From contig NZ_JAHLQA010000027.1 of the NCBI RefSeq assembly GCF_018918125.1, forward strand, positions 62,001 to 126,000: a DNA stretch of 64,000 nucleotides, read 5' to 3'. The notes under the pieces were generated by a model, which was not told the DNA's origin, ran no database searches, and was given only the letters and a program-made list of their open reading frames with translations. The stretch comes from Blautia sp. MSJ-19. GTDB lineage: Bacteria; Bacillota; Clostridia; Lachnospirales; Lachnospiraceae. Position numbers and translations under genes: made by a program. The stretch's first letter is position 1. Each line of letters starts with the position of its first letter. Shown here one piece after another: positions 8,020 through 17,155 of the stretch.

Positions 8020-8520
8020 ATGAGATACAGAGATGAAGTTCATATCGCGATCATGACACTTTTGTTCTGCTGTGCCATGTTTGCTGTCTATGCGATTGTT
8101 CCAAAAGATGCTGCGGTTGCTGCCAGGGCCAGGGCAACAATAACAGAAGCACCTGAAACAGCTGCCGAAGCAGAGGCGATCCGTTCTTCGCAGGAGGAAG
8201 ATGCCGGATTTACAATCTATACCGAAGAAAGCAATTATGACTATAATGATTCGGATTCTTCCGATAATACCACTTCAGATTCTTCTGATCAGACTTATTA
8301 TGATCCGGGAACAGATACTTCTGACAGTGATGTTGTGGATGAAGATGCCTCTACCCCAGGAAGTACTGATCCGGCAGATCAGATTGATTATCCGTCAGAC
8401 GACACCACAAACGATACTACAGACACTATTGATTCTTCGGATGATACCTGGGAGTATTTTCCATCTGACACAACAGATACCTCCGACAGCGATGTTGCAG
8501 ATGAAGATAATGCATTTTAA
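8020..8520 (+). CDS. Small membrane-anchored Asp/Ser/Thr-rich protein
   Basis: A 166-residue protein of unknown function. It has one N-terminal hydrophobic segment (IAIMTLLFCCAMFAVYAIV, ~residues 10-28), then an Ala/Glu stretch, then a long low-complexity, strongly acidic tail of DSSD, DTTD and TSDSD repeats from residue ~75 to the end. The tail is probably disordered and outside the membrane. It is one of few plus-strand genes, is monocistronic with its own promoter and terminator, and borders the accessory islet. No catalytic motif was seen. Confidence 0.8.
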   Translation: MRYRDEVHIAIMTLLFCCAMFAVYAIVPKDAAVAARARATITEAPETAAEAEAIRSSQEEDAGFTIYTEESNYDYNDSDSSDNTTSDSSDQTYYDPGTDTSDSDVVDEDASTPGSTDPADQIDYPSDDTTNDTTDTIDSSDDTWEYFPSDTTDTSDSDVADEDNAF

Positions 8521-8526
8521 AAACAG

Positions 8527-8577
8527 AAAAGGAAAGGTCAGGAGCTGTGTATTATTGCTCTGAACCTTTCCTTTTTA
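8527..8577 (+). terminator. Terminator (bidirectional-looking) after 8020 gene
   Basis: AAAAGGAAAGGT...ACCTTTCCTTTTT forms a long stem with an inner AGGAGC/GCTCTG part, followed by T-rich sequence. The A-rich 5' flank means it may also end dus transcription from the other strand. Confidence 0.85.
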
Positions 8578-8588
8578 TTTCTGTATTC

Positions 8589-9539
8589 TTACTGTTTCTG
8601 TACACCGGTATAACGGCAGTTGGCAAACAATTCGTTCACCGCACTTTCGTATACTGCACATTTCTCGCTCTTTTTGATCTTCTTTGCATACTTCTTACTG
8701 TCTTCAAACATCGGTGCCAGATAAAACCAAAGCTCTTTCATCTTAAACAGCACATTCCTGTCTCCTGACACTTCTTCACGATATGTATGATACAAAAGAT
8801 CATGAAACTTACGGATATCTGTCTTTTCCGCCGCCTTTCCTCCTTTGATTTCCAGGGCCAGAGACGGATCAGCAAGTACCCCACGTCCCATCATAAAGCA
8901 CTCCACCTCTGGAAAACGATCTTTAATCCTGCGAAAAGCATCTGGTGAAAAAATATCCCCATTATAGCAAATCGGATTCTGACTGCATACCAGAGCCTCA
9001 CCAAACATCTCCAGATCAGGCGTGTTCTTATAAAAATCTTTCTGAACTCTCGGATGAATGATCAGTTCTTCCATAGGAAAACGATTATAGATTTTCATCA
9101 GACGAGAAAATCCTTTTGCATCTTCCATTCCAAGACGTGTTTTCACAGAAATCTTCATCTCTGTTCCACTAAAGATCTTATCCAGAAAACGCTCCAGTTC
9201 CTCTGGTCTCTCAAGGAATCCTGCACCACATCCCTTTGTGACTACCGTTTTTGACGGACAGCCAAGATTCAGATTTACTTCCTGATAGCCATATTCCTGC
9301 AGCTGACTCGCCGTGCGAAGAAAATCCTCTGCATTTCTAGTCAATATCTGTGGCACTGTATACATTCCTGCATTGTTTTCCGGTGAAATATCCTTTTTTT
9401 CTCTTCCACTGAAATTCAGATTCTGCTTTGCTCTGATAAACGGAATAAAATATTTGTCAAAACCATCAAAGCACTGAAACAGTGCTCTGCGGTAAATATA
9501 ATTTGTAATTCCCTCCAGTGGTGCAAGATATAACCTCAT
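8589..9539 (-). CDS. dus: tRNA-dihydrouridine synthase family protein
   Basis: An FMN-dependent TIM-barrel enzyme that reduces uridine in the tRNA D-loop. The 316-residue protein opens with the Dus hallmark LAPLEGITNYIYR. It carries NLNLGCPSKTVVTKGCGAG around residues 92-110, whose GCP cysteine is the expected catalytic residue, then KTRLGM, IIHPRVQKDFY and CYNGDIFS (phosphate/FMN site), and MMGRGVLADPSL. The final ~70 residues are the helical tRNA-binding domain. It is somewhat divergent, so the tRNA position modified cannot be assigned. It ends the miaB-DUF6465-dus row. Confidence 0.92.
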   Translation of the reverse strand: MRLYLAPLEGITNYIYRRALFQCFDGFDKYFIPFIRAKQNLNFSGREKKDISPENNAGMYTVPQILTRNAEDFLRTASQLQEYGYQEVNLNLGCPSKTVVTKGCGAGFLERPEELERFLDKIFSGTEMKISVKTRLGMEDAKGFSRLMKIYNRFPMEELIIHPRVQKDFYKNTPDLEMFGEALVCSQNPICYNGDIFSPDAFRRIKDRFPEVECFMMGRGVLADPSLALEIKGGKAAEKTDIRKFHDLLYHTYREEVSGDRNVLFKMKELWFYLAPMFEDSKKYAKKIKKSEKCAVYESAVNELFANCRYTGVQKQ

Positions 9540-9542
9540 AGA

Positions 9543-10001
9543 TTATAAATTTCCAAGGTCTACCTTGTATTCGTCAGAACCTTCCTGATTTACAGTATAA
9601 TATGCTGCTCTTCTTTCTGCATTGATGTAAATGCAGATATCTCCTGTCAGACCTTTGTCTGCTACTGCTTTTTTAACTGCCTTTTCTACATCTTTCAGAG
9701 ATACATTTGTCTCAAAGATTTCAAGAGATACCTCTTTTACTTTTGCGCCTGCTGCTTTGCGAACAGCCTTTGTAGCTGTCTTAGCTGCAGTTTTAGTTGC
9801 AGTCTTTACAGTTTTTTCTGCTTTCTGAACTGCTTCCGGAGCTTTGGCAGCAACTTCTTTTACTACTTCTGCTGTCTTCTCAGCCGGTGCAGCCTCTTCT
9901 ACTTTTTTTGCTGCTGCTTTTACAGTTTCTTTAACCTTTGCTGCTGTCTCTGTGATTGCTTCTGTTGATTTTGCTGTGGTTCTTACACTTTTTTTTCTCA
10001 T
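9543..10001 (-). CDS. DUF6465 family protein with Ala/Lys-rich N-terminus
   Basis: A 152-residue protein whose first ~80 residues are repetitive Ala/Lys/Thr/Glu, resembling histone H1-like or apolipoprotein-type amphipathic repeats. A compact C-terminal domain from ~85 (VSLEIFETNVSLKDVEKAVKKA...ICIYINAERRAAYYTVN) is the DUF6465 domain common in Lachnospiraceae. I chose the ATG at 10001 because AGGAGG lies 8 bases upstream; an upstream in-frame extension lacks a site. Function is unknown. The lysine-rich half could bind nucleic acid or the cell envelope; this is inference. Confidence 0.85.
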   Translation of the reverse strand: MRKKSVRTTAKSTEAITETAAKVKETVKAAAKKVEEAAPAEKTAEVVKEVAAKAPEAVQKAEKTVKTATKTAAKTATKAVRKAAGAKVKEVSLEIFETNVSLKDVEKAVKKAVADKGLTGDICIYINAERRAAYYTVNQEGSDEYKVDLGNL

Positions 10002-10054
10002 AATATTTTCCTCCTGTAAACAATTACAACTGTTTGTTGTATCGCTTCTTCGTA

Positions 10055-10084
10055 ACAGTACCACAAAACATCGTGACCTGTCAA
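10055..10084 (-). promoter_or_regulatory. Candidate promoter of DUF6465 gene
   Basis: Minus strand TTGACA (10079-10084), 18-base spacer, TACTGT (10055-10060). The -10 is weak. Confidence 0.45.
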
Positions 10085-10106
10085 ATTTATCCATTTTTTT
10101 ATTCAA

Positions 10107-11540
10107 TTATTCTTCCACGAGCGATCCCATATAATAGAATCCGTGGCATTCGTCCAGATTTACTTTGACATACCTGCCAAGAAGATCTGCGCTTCCCGGG
10201 AAATGTACAAGAAGATTGTATTCCGTTCTTCCTGTAAATATTCCTTTTTCTTTGCTTTCTTCTTCTACCAGAACTTCCTGTACAGTACCTTCAAATCTTG
10301 ACGAACGTCTGCGTCCCTCCTGCTGTACCAGTGCAAGCAGACGATTAAAACGTTCTTTTGCCACATCCTGAGGAACCTGATTATCCATCTTGGCAGCAGG
10401 TGTATCACTTCTCTTCGAATACAGGAATGTGAATGCTGTATCATAGCCGCATTTTGCAACCACATCCAGTGTTTCCTGGAAATCTTCTTCTGTTTCTCCC
10501 GGAAAACCGACAATGATATCCGTTGTCAGAGAAATATCCGGAATCGCTGTGCGAATTCTGTTTACCAGATCCAGATATTTTTCTTTGTCATACCGTCTGT
10601 TCATGATCTTAAGAATGCGACTGCTTCCTGACTGTAACGGAAGATGCAGATGATGACAGATTTTTTTGCTCTTTGCCATTACTGCGATCAGTTCGTCTGA
10701 CAGATCCTTCGGATGAGAAGTCATAAAACGGATACGTTTCAGTCCTTCTACGTCTTCCAGCATTTCCAGAAGCTGGGCAAATGTCACCGGGTGTTCCAGT
10801 GTCTTGCCATAAGAGTTTACATTCTGCCCCAGCAGCATAACCTCAGATACACCGTCTGATACCAGTCGCTTTACCTCTTTGACGATTGCTTCCGGCTCAC
10901 GACTGCGTTCACGTCCTCTTACATACGGAACGATACAATAACTACAGAAGTTATTGCAGCCAAACATAATATTAACCCCTGACTTAAAAGTATAATTTCT
11001 CTCCGTCGGAAGGTCTTCTACAATCTGGTCTGTTCCCTCCCAGATATCTACAATCTGCTGTTCTGACTGCAGCATATCGTAAAACAGTTCTGCATACTTA
11101 AAAATATTATGTGTACCAAATACCAGATTGACAAATGGATAGGACTTTTTAATCTTATCCACCACATGCTGCTCCTGCATCATACATCCAAAAAGGATGA
11201 TCTTCATATCCGGATTGCGGTCTTTCAGGCTGTGCAGATGTCCCAGTCTGCCATATACCTTGAGGTTTGCGTTTTCACGAACTGTACAGGTATTATAGAT
11301 GACTACATCCGCATCTTCCTTATCCTGTCTGTGGTAGCCGATCTCATCCATGATTCCTGCTACTGCTTCAGACTGCTTTTCGTTCATCTGACATCCAAAT
11401 GTAGTCAGACAATATGTCAGCGGTCGTCCAAGCGTATTGGATTTCTGGGCAGTCAGAGCCTGCGCAAGTTCTATAAAAGAACGCTGACGCAGAGTCTCCT
11501 CTGCACTTGTATTCTGTCCTTTTGAGGATTCGTTTATCAT
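10107..11540 (-). CDS. miaB: tRNA-2-methylthio-N6-dimethylallyladenosine synthase MiaB
   Basis: A radical-SAM methylthiotransferase that adds the 2-methylthio group to i6A37 of tRNA. The N-terminal UPF0004 domain has TFGCQMNEKQSE and two further cluster cysteines (NTCTVRENA, FGCMMQ). The radical-SAM motif is CNNFCSYCIVPYVRGRERSR, then LLGQNVNSYG, and the protein ends in a TRAM domain. The ATG at 11540 was chosen because AAGGAG precedes it by nine bases; the frame is open to 11618 without a site. The 477-residue length is typical. It normally precedes mutS in clostridia; here dus and the islet intervene. Confidence 0.96.
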   Translation of the reverse strand: MINESSKGQNTSAEETLRQRSFIELAQALTAQKSNTLGRPLTYCLTTFGCQMNEKQSEAVAGIMDEIGYHRQDKEDADVVIYNTCTVRENANLKVYGRLGHLHSLKDRNPDMKIILFGCMMQEQHVVDKIKKSYPFVNLVFGTHNIFKYAELFYDMLQSEQQIVDIWEGTDQIVEDLPTERNYTFKSGVNIMFGCNNFCSYCIVPYVRGRERSREPEAIVKEVKRLVSDGVSEVMLLGQNVNSYGKTLEHPVTFAQLLEMLEDVEGLKRIRFMTSHPKDLSDELIAVMAKSKKICHHLHLPLQSGSSRILKIMNRRYDKEKYLDLVNRIRTAIPDISLTTDIIVGFPGETEEDFQETLDVVAKCGYDTAFTFLYSKRSDTPAAKMDNQVPQDVAKERFNRLLALVQQEGRRRSSRFEGTVQEVLVEEESKEKGIFTGRTEYNLLVHFPGSADLLGRYVKVNLDECHGFYYMGSLVEE

Positions 11541-11631
11541 TTCGTATGACTCCTTCATTCTATAAACATACTGATTCTTGACAAATCGCTTTGAACTGTA
11601 CAGTTTTTCTGCATTCAAAGCACTATTATTT

Positions 11632-11694
11632 AATATACAGGAATTTATCTGTCAGTGCAAGCATTTCTGCACTGTCAAGGGAATATTCTTGACA
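11632..11694 (-). promoter_or_regulatory. miaB promoter region with two inverted repeats
   Basis: Minus strand TTGCAC (11655-11660), 17-base spacer, TATATT (11632-11637). A 10-bp inverted repeat with one mismatch (11650-11659 and 11668-11677, TGTCAGTGCA type) covers the -35. A second palindrome TGTCAAG..CTTGACA lies at 11673-11694. These may be operators or the terminator structures of the M14-like gene ending at 11700. Confidence 0.45.
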
Positions 11695-11699
11695 ATGTG

Positions 11700-12602
11700 T
11701 TACAGAGAAAAAAGATATTCTAACGGCAAAGTATGTATTTCTCTGTATTCTGTCTGCTCCTGTGTCGAAAACTCCTGCCGTTCTCCTGAAGGAATCTCAA
11801 TCCGAAAAGATGGCTGACGGCAAATTTCTGCATAAAACTGCTCAGGAGATCCATATCCCCTTCTCCCTGCCGGGTCCACATCATCCAGATGATATTTCTT
11901 TTTGTCTGTTTTCAAGCCTGCTTCTTTCTGCAGATGCCGCGCCAGACGATAATTCTTCTGATTTGTGGCAAACGACTGAGATTGTCGAAAATATACAATA
12001 CATCTTTCAGCATATCCAAAAGACAGAAGACCTCTGCCCGGACATTCCTGAAACACCCTGATCAGTGCTTTCGTCTCATTCTCACTTGCCGGCTGTCGAT
12101 GAATCTGCTTTCTTCGATAATAATGTGTTGGAAAATTTTTTCGAAGATCAATGCCCCTGCCATTGCAGGCAAATTCTTTGCACGGAATCTCCTGCATCCG
12201 GAGCATCTGTCGATAAATCGGATTGCGAATCGCAAAAAAATCTTTTTCATAAATTTCATATCCATCCGGATTCAAAAGTGGAATAAAATAAATCGACCAT
12301 TTTTCCAGCAATTCTCTAAGATCATAAAGTTCTTCTAACTTCCATTTGTTTTCCCATGCTCTGGCATATTCTTTGAGCATCCCAAGTAAATAGAATGGCA
12401 TCTGCCTGTCCAGACCATGTAAGCCTGCAAGACAGAAAATGCCTGTGGCTCCATGTCCCAGTTTTACCATCGGAATCATCCGGTCATCGTGACTTTTTCC
12501 AATCACCTGAAACTGCGCTACTTCTGTATAGCGTCCTGCCGTTTCCCACATTTCATAATAAAGATTCTCATAAGTACAGAATGTTGTAGCTGTATTGATC
12601 AT
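11700..12602 (-). CDS. M14 carboxypeptidase-like protein, probably inactive
   Basis: About 300 residues with the fold signature of M14 zinc peptidases: IFCLAGLHGLDRQMPFYLL (~residues 55-73), FIPLLNPDGYE, and GIDLRKNFPTHY. The usual zinc ligands are eroded. HxxE is HGLD, so the Glu is Asp, and the second-histidine strand reads LLSFGYAERCIVYF with no His. The C-terminal FRIEIPSGERQEF keeps a Glu where the catalytic Glu would lie. A regulatory or glycan/peptide-binding pseudoenzyme is possible. I took the ATG at 12602, with a GAGGGA-type site upstream; an ATG at 12635 is the alternative. Confidence 0.75.
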   Translation of the reverse strand: MINTATTFCTYENLYYEMWETAGRYTEVAQFQVIGKSHDDRMIPMVKLGHGATGIFCLAGLHGLDRQMPFYLLGMLKEYARAWENKWKLEELYDLRELLEKWSIYFIPLLNPDGYEIYEKDFFAIRNPIYRQMLRMQEIPCKEFACNGRGIDLRKNFPTHYYRRKQIHRQPASENETKALIRVFQECPGRGLLSFGYAERCIVYFRQSQSFATNQKNYRLARHLQKEAGLKTDKKKYHLDDVDPAGRRGYGSPEQFYAEICRQPSFRIEIPSGERQEFSTQEQTEYREIHTLPLEYLFSL

Positions 12603-12657
12603 ATCTCTTCCCTCTGTGCGTATAGACAAATACATTTACAGGTTCCTGTACTATTAT

Positions 12658-12689
12658 ATGAAAAGAGACAGGCCAAAAGACCTGTCTCT
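12658..12689 (-). terminator. Terminator of surface protein gene
   Basis: Minus strand AGAGACAGG (complement of 12681-12689), 8-base loop, CCTGTCTCT, then TTTTC. It lies 20 bases after the stop. Confidence 0.9.
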
Positions 12690-12708
12690 GATAAATTCCT
12701 GTATTTAA

Positions 12709-14964
12709 TTACAGTTCCTCTTTTTTGCGTTTGCGAACAAGAATATATCCACCCGCAAGTAAGGAAAGTGCTGCCAGCGCAGACATTGTTCCGATCGGAG
12801 ACTCATCTGCAGTAGATACTGCGGATTTAGATGTGGAACCTGCATCTTTTTCGGATGCGGCTGCTGTTGCAGTTAATTCTGCCTCTGTAGCATCTCCATC
12901 TCCGGATCCGGAACCACTGCCGCCATTTCCGCTATTTGGTATCGGGGTTCCGGAAAGCTCGGCAATATATGCATTCCATTCTTCATCAGAAATCGTAGCC
13001 GGCGTAAAGGTCAGTGATTTTCCATCACTGGTTGTGATATAGTCGAGAACCTGTGGTTCCGTATCCTGCCACTCAGTGCCGTTATATACCTGTTTCTTAA
13101 GATAAATATAAATCGGATATGTTTTTCCTTCTTTGTTCTGCATACCCTTGGTAACGCCAATTCTCCATGTAGTATTCTGTGCAGCATTTGATTTCTTACT
13201 TGTAGTCCAGTATACCGGTACCCATCTGACATCGCCCTGAACCGGATTTTCATTATCCATACCGGCACCTTTTACTGAAAATTCATAGAATTTGCCAGGG
13301 AAGAATTTCAGCTCACCACTCAGTCCGGAAACCTCACTTTGAGAAGCTGTGTATTCTTTTGGTGCACGGGTAGTCACTGTCGCAGAAACCTTCGCCGGAC
13401 GTTTTTTCTTAAAGCTGCTTCCGTTCAGCTTCACTACACTCATCTTTGCAGTTGCACCGGAATTTGGTTTTGCACAAACCACGAGCCAGGAATCTTCTTC
13501 CGGTACCTTGGCTGCAGTGATGTTGATCTCACCACTGGAATCCATTGCATTTGTTGCGTCTTTGGCAATATACATATTCTGGATTGTTTTTGTGTCGGTT
13601 CCTGCATCTACATAGAAATAATACCATTTGCAGGCACCATCTACTGTCATGGTCAATGTTACCGTATTGTGATCTTTCCATTTCAGTGTCTTAGCTTTGT
13701 AGGACATCTTCAGTGGAACCGGTGTAGGTGTCGCTGTCGGTGCCTCTGTTGGTGTAACACTGCTGTTTACCTTCAATGCCACAGACAGACCATCCTCTGC
13801 CAGGGTCAGTGTATAATCTTCAGTCGCATATGCTATCTGTGCAACAGCTGCCTTGAAATTATCTGCTGTTAAAGCAGTACCGGCTTCATTGCTTCCGGCT
13901 CTCACAACCGTCAGTGCATCTGCAGCACTTTCATGTGTCAGAGTAAGATTAGAAGCAGTCAGGACATCTGTCACAACAACTGCCGCTGTGCCTGTCAGCC
14001 CGATCGTAACGGATTCGTTCTCTTTTCCAACGATCGTACCCTGCACATAAATGTCTGAATCACTGTAAACAGCCCCTTTGGCTCCACTGTTTCCTGTGAT
14101 CGTACCACCTTTCAGTACAACCTTGCCACCAACACTTGTAATTGCCGCACCATCTGCTGCAGAGTTATTATCCTGCAGTGTTACCGTACTGTCCATTCCA
14201 AATGCTGCTCCTGTGCCAACACTGACAATAGAACCGTCTACTGTATCAGCCTCTTCATCACTGATCTTTCCTGAAACCGTCAGAGAGGCTTCCTCTCCGG
14301 ATGTAAACTGTAATTCTCCGTTTTCACCTGTAACAGCAAACATGTCTCCTTTGAAATCAGCATTTCTTGTAATTGTTGCAGCCTTTGAATCGCCTTTTGC
14401 AGCTGCCTTAATGCAGATCTTTTTGCCATTAATATTTACTGTACTGGAAATCTCATAGGTATCGTTTACGTTAATAACTGTAGCCTTTGTCGCAGTCTCT
14501 GCATTGTATGCCGGTGCATACTGAGAATCAATCGCATCCTGAAGGCTTGAGAAATAATGATTTTTTGCCTCTGTTGTATCCGTTGCTTCTTCAGTAATAT
14601 AGATTCCGGTTTCCTCAGCAGATTCTTTTGGATCTGTCGTTGTTTCTTCGCTTTTATCTTCCGTTGTATCTTCTGTCTGAGTTTCAGCTGCAGGTGTCTG
14701 CTCTGTGCCGGCATCTTCGGCCGGAGTCTCAGTCGCAGGTGTTTCCTCTGCCGACGTTGTGTTTTCTGCCGGTGCTTCCGTTACAGGTGTTTCCTCTGCA
14801 GGTGTTTCTGCGTCTCCATCAGATAAATCTCCCTCAGTCGGTGTTTCTTCAGATGTCTCTGCTGTAGCTGCCACATCTCCTTCGGCGGCAAATACAGCTG
14901 CAGGTGTACCACTTGCTGCAAGTGCTCCTGCAAGAATAATTGCATATAACTGTTTTCGTCTCAA
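12709..14964 (-). CDS. Large secreted/cell-wall surface protein
   Basis: A ~751-residue exported protein. A TTG start at 14964 sits 7 bases after GGGAGG and gives a classical signal peptide (MRRKQLYAIILAGALAASG, cleavage near VFAAEG). In-frame ATGs upstream (to 15021) would add an unusual polar extension. Residues ~30-130 form a Glu/Thr/Pro repeat region (ETPAEE, TPATET). A right-handed-beta-like region follows with repeated short strands (GGKVVLKGGTITGNSGAKGAVYS), as in Pel/adhesin repeats. Two beta domains come next, then a Gly/Ser linker. The C-terminus is a wall-sorting-like tail, ESPIGT, a hydrophobic helix, then RKRKKEEL. The sorting pentapeptide is not LPxTG. It is probably an adhesin or glycan-interacting protein; the ligand is unknown. 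Confidence 0.82.
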   Translation of the reverse strand: MRRKQLYAIILAGALAASGTPAAVFAAEGDVAATAETSEETPTEGDLSDGDAETPAEETPVTEAPAENTTSAEETPATETPAEDAGTEQTPAAETQTEDTTEDKSEETTTDPKESAEETGIYITEEATDTTEAKNHYFSSLQDAIDSQYAPAYNAETATKATVINVNDTYEISSTVNINGKKICIKAAAKGDSKAATITRNADFKGDMFAVTGENGELQFTSGEEASLTVSGKISDEEADTVDGSIVSVGTGAAFGMDSTVTLQDNNSAADGAAITSVGGKVVLKGGTITGNSGAKGAVYSDSDIYVQGTIVGKENESVTIGLTGTAAVVVTDVLTASNLTLTHESAADALTVVRAGSNEAGTALTADNFKAAVAQIAYATEDYTLTLAEDGLSVALKVNSSVTPTEAPTATPTPVPLKMSYKAKTLKWKDHNTVTLTMTVDGACKWYYFYVDAGTDTKTIQNMYIAKDATNAMDSSGEINITAAKVPEEDSWLVVCAKPNSGATAKMSVVKLNGSSFKKKRPAKVSATVTTRAPKEYTASQSEVSGLSGELKFFPGKFYEFSVKGAGMDNENPVQGDVRWVPVYWTTSKKSNAAQNTTWRIGVTKGMQNKEGKTYPIYIYLKKQVYNGTEWQDTEPQVLDYITTSDGKSLTFTPATISDEEWNAYIAELSGTPIPNSGNGGSGSGSGDGDATEAELTATAAASEKDAGSTSKSAVSTADESPIGTMSALAALSLLAGGYILVRKRKKEEL

Positions 14965-15047
14965 CTTGAATCCTCCCATGGTGAGTCTTAAATATATCAT
15001 GGCATGTCCTTCAAACTTCAAAAGTTTGCATGTCTAAACTGTAACTC

Positions 15048-15076
15048 ATTATACACACGCAGCCTGTAATTGTCAA
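15048..15076 (-). promoter_or_regulatory. Consensus promoter of surface protein gene
   Basis: Minus strand TTGACA (15071-15076), 17-base spacer, TATAAT (15048-15053): a perfect sigma-A consensus implying high expression. The leader to the TTG start is about 75 bases and contains a small AAACTT/AAGTTT hairpin. Confidence 0.92.
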
Positions 15077-15103
15077 ATCACAGGTCTTCCCTTTCTGTGT
15101 GTC

Positions 15104-16354
15104 TTATCCTCGGATCTGTCCGTTTCCATAAATAATATACTTCGTTGTTGTCAGGGCAAGCAGTCCCATCGGTCCTCTGGCGTGGAGCTTCTGGGTGCTG
15201 ATGCCAATCTCAGCTCCGTATCCAAACTCAAATCCATCTGTAAATCGTGTGGAAGCATTGACATATACCGCCGCTGCATCTACCTCATCCAGGAATTTCT
15301 GAGCATTGGCATAGTTATTGGTGATGATTGCTTCGGAATGTCCTGTGTTATAACGGTTGATATGTGCAATCGCCTCGTCAACAGAATACACCACTTTGAT
15401 CGACAGTATGTAATCCAGATATTCCGTTCCCCAGTCTTCCTCTGTTGCCGCAACAGCACCAGGCATCAGCGGCATTGCTTCCTGATCTGCACGCATCTGA
15501 ACCTGCTTTTCTTTGAGTCGTTTTGCAAGAACCGGAAGAAGAGCGTCTTTGACATCTGCATGAACAAGCAGTGACTCACAGGCATTGCAGACCCCCACAC
15601 GCTGTGTCTTTGCATTCAGAATAATATTTACTGCCATGTCCAGATCTGCACTTTTATCTACATAAATGTGACAGTTTCCTGTACCAGTCTCAATGACCGG
15701 AATGGTACTCTGATTTACCACCGCCCTGATCAGTCCCTTACCACCACGTGGAATCAGCACATCTACATATTCATTCATTTTCATGAATTCCGCAGCGGTC
15801 TCTCTGGAAGTATCCTGAATCAACTGAATGGCATTTTCTGTTACACCGTTTGCCTTAAGTGTCTCACGGATACATGCGACAATAGCCTCATTAGAATGAA
15901 GCGCATCACTGCCGCCTTTAAGGATCACAACATTTCCCGTCTTAAAACAAAGGCCAAAAGCATCTGCCGTTACATTCGGGCGTGCCTCATAGATAATACC
16001 GATCACACCGAGCGGTACTCTTTTCTGACCGATCAAAAGCCCGTTCGGACGTTTCTTCATACCGGTCACTTCACCGATCGGATCTTCCAGTGCCACAAGC
16101 TGCTGCAGTCCTTCTGCCATTCCCTGAATCCTCTCCGGAGTCAGAAGCAGTCTGTCCACCAGCCCTTCCGGCATATCATTCGCTCTGCCATTCTCTACAT
16201 CTATGGCATTCGCTCTGATCAATTCTTCCGTGCATTCCACCAAATGCTCTGCTACTGCTGCAAGCACCTGATTCTTTTTGTCTGTGGTTATGGTACGCAG
16301 AGAATTTTCTGCTTCTTTTGCATTTTGTCCAAGCTGTAACAGCATTTCGTTCAT
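15104..16354 (-). CDS. proA: Gamma-glutamyl phosphate reductase
   Basis: The second step of proline synthesis: NADPH-dependent reduction of glutamyl-5-phosphate. The 416-residue length fits the family. Visible are [47 protein letters not shown], and the catalytic cysteine in [14 protein letters not shown], with [22 protein letters not shown] at the C-terminus. The ATG at 16354 was chosen because GGGGAGG precedes it by 7 bases. It is co-directional with proB, separated by the cyclo-ligase and DUF896 genes. Confidence 0.97.
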   Translation of the reverse strand: MNEMLLQLGQNAKEAENSLRTITTDKKNQVLAAVAEHLVECTEELIRANAIDVENGRANDMPEGLVDRLLLTPERIQGMAEGLQQLVALEDPIGEVTGMKKRPNGLLIGQKRVPLGVIGIIYEARPNVTADAFGLCFKTGNVVILKGGSDALHSNEAIVACIRETLKANGVTENAIQLIQDTSRETAAEFMKMNEYVDVLIPRGGKGLIRAVVNQSTIPVIETGTGNCHIYVDKSADLDMAVNIILNAKTQRVGVCNACESLLVHADVKDALLPVLAKRLKEKQVQMRADQEAMPLMPGAVAATEEDWGTEYLDYILSIKVVYSVDEAIAHINRYNTGHSEAIITNNYANAQKFLDEVDAAAVYVNASTRFTDGFEFGYGAEIGISTQKLHARGPMGLLALTTTKYIIYGNGQIRG

Positions 16355-16386
16355 AACACAACCTCCCCGGGGCAACGCTGCCCGTT

Positions 16387-16941
16387 TTATTTAAGATGAT
16401 AAACTGATTTTTCGGTAACAATGAATTCCGGTGAAATGTCTGTAGGTTCTACCGGCACTTCCGGCAGCATCTGAAATTCAAATGCCACAGCCACACGTTT
16501 TACCTGTGGATGTTTTTCCAGAAAACGGTCATAAAAACCACCGCCATAACCAACTCTGTGGTTTGCCCGGTCAAAAGCAACTCCCGGCATGATCATCAGG
16601 GCATCCTCCCACTGAACGATTTCCCCTGTTGCCGGCTCCGGAATTCCAAAATACCCTTTTTCAAGCTGAGCAAAATCTGTCAGCTTATAAAAAAGCATAT
16701 CCTGACCTACTACTTTGGGAACAGCAACTTCTTTGCCATCTTTCCACGCTGCCTCTATGATGTACTTTGTCATAACTTCATGGTTATAATCTGCATAGGC
16801 AAGCATTCGCCGACAGTCCCTGTATTCCGGAAGTGCTGTCACTGCTTCAGCAATCTCTCTGCTCCAGTCAGCGATCTGCTGATCCGTATGTGCCTTTCTT
16901 GCTGCAAAAATCTGTTTTCTAATTTGCTTTTTTTCTTCCAT
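16387..16941 (-). CDS. 5-formyltetrahydrofolate cyclo-ligase
   Basis: Converts 5-formyl-THF to 5,10-methenyl-THF with ATP, returning stored folate to the one-carbon pool. A 184-residue protein with an N-terminal basic helix ([17 protein letters not shown]), a nucleotide-site region around [27 protein letters not shown], and a conserved C-terminal strand region. The ATG at 16941 follows GGGTGA by six bases; a GTG at 16950 is an alternative start. The start overlaps the end of the DUF896 gene, so translation is probably coupled. Confidence 0.93.
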   Translation of the reverse strand: MEEKKQIRKQIFAARKAHTDQQIADWSREIAEAVTALPEYRDCRRMLAYADYNHEVMTKYIIEAAWKDGKEVAVPKVVGQDMLFYKLTDFAQLEKGYFGIPEPATGEIVQWEDALMIMPGVAFDRANHRVGYGGGFYDRFLEKHPQVKRVAVAFEFQMLPEVPVEPTDISPEFIVTEKSVYHLK

Positions 16942-17143
16942 ATTTTTCACCCAGATTTACAACTGAACCGTCTTTTTCTTTTACATCGATATTGTTTAAC
17001 TGTGCTTTGAGGTTCTTGCGCACCGCAGCCAGATATTCCTGACGCAGCTCCGCCTGTTCCTTTTTTTCTTCCTCAGTCAGACCCACACTTTTGGCTTTAT
17101 GTGCCAGCGCGTTGATGCGGTCGATCTTTATATTATCCATCAT
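16919..17143 (-). CDS. DUF896 (YnzC-like) small protein
   Basis: A 74-residue protein of the DUF896/YnzC family, two short helices with a conserved [33 protein letters not shown] block. B. subtilis YnzC lies in the SOS-linked yneA operon; its biochemical role is unsettled. A perfect AGGAGG lies 8 bases before the first of two tandem ATGs. It sits between proB and the cyclo-ligase and overlaps the latter. Confidence 0.93.
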   Translation of the reverse strand: MMDNIKIDRINALAHKAKSVGLTEEEKKEQAELRQEYLAAVRKNLKAQLNNIDVKEKDGSVVNLGEKYGRKKAN

Positions 17144-17155
17144 GATTATTTCCTC

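Noticed and set aside
13339-13872. Cysteine-rich 177-codon plus-strand frame
   Set aside because: Antisense to the low-complexity surface protein gene; cysteines come from complementing Ala/Gly/Thr codons.
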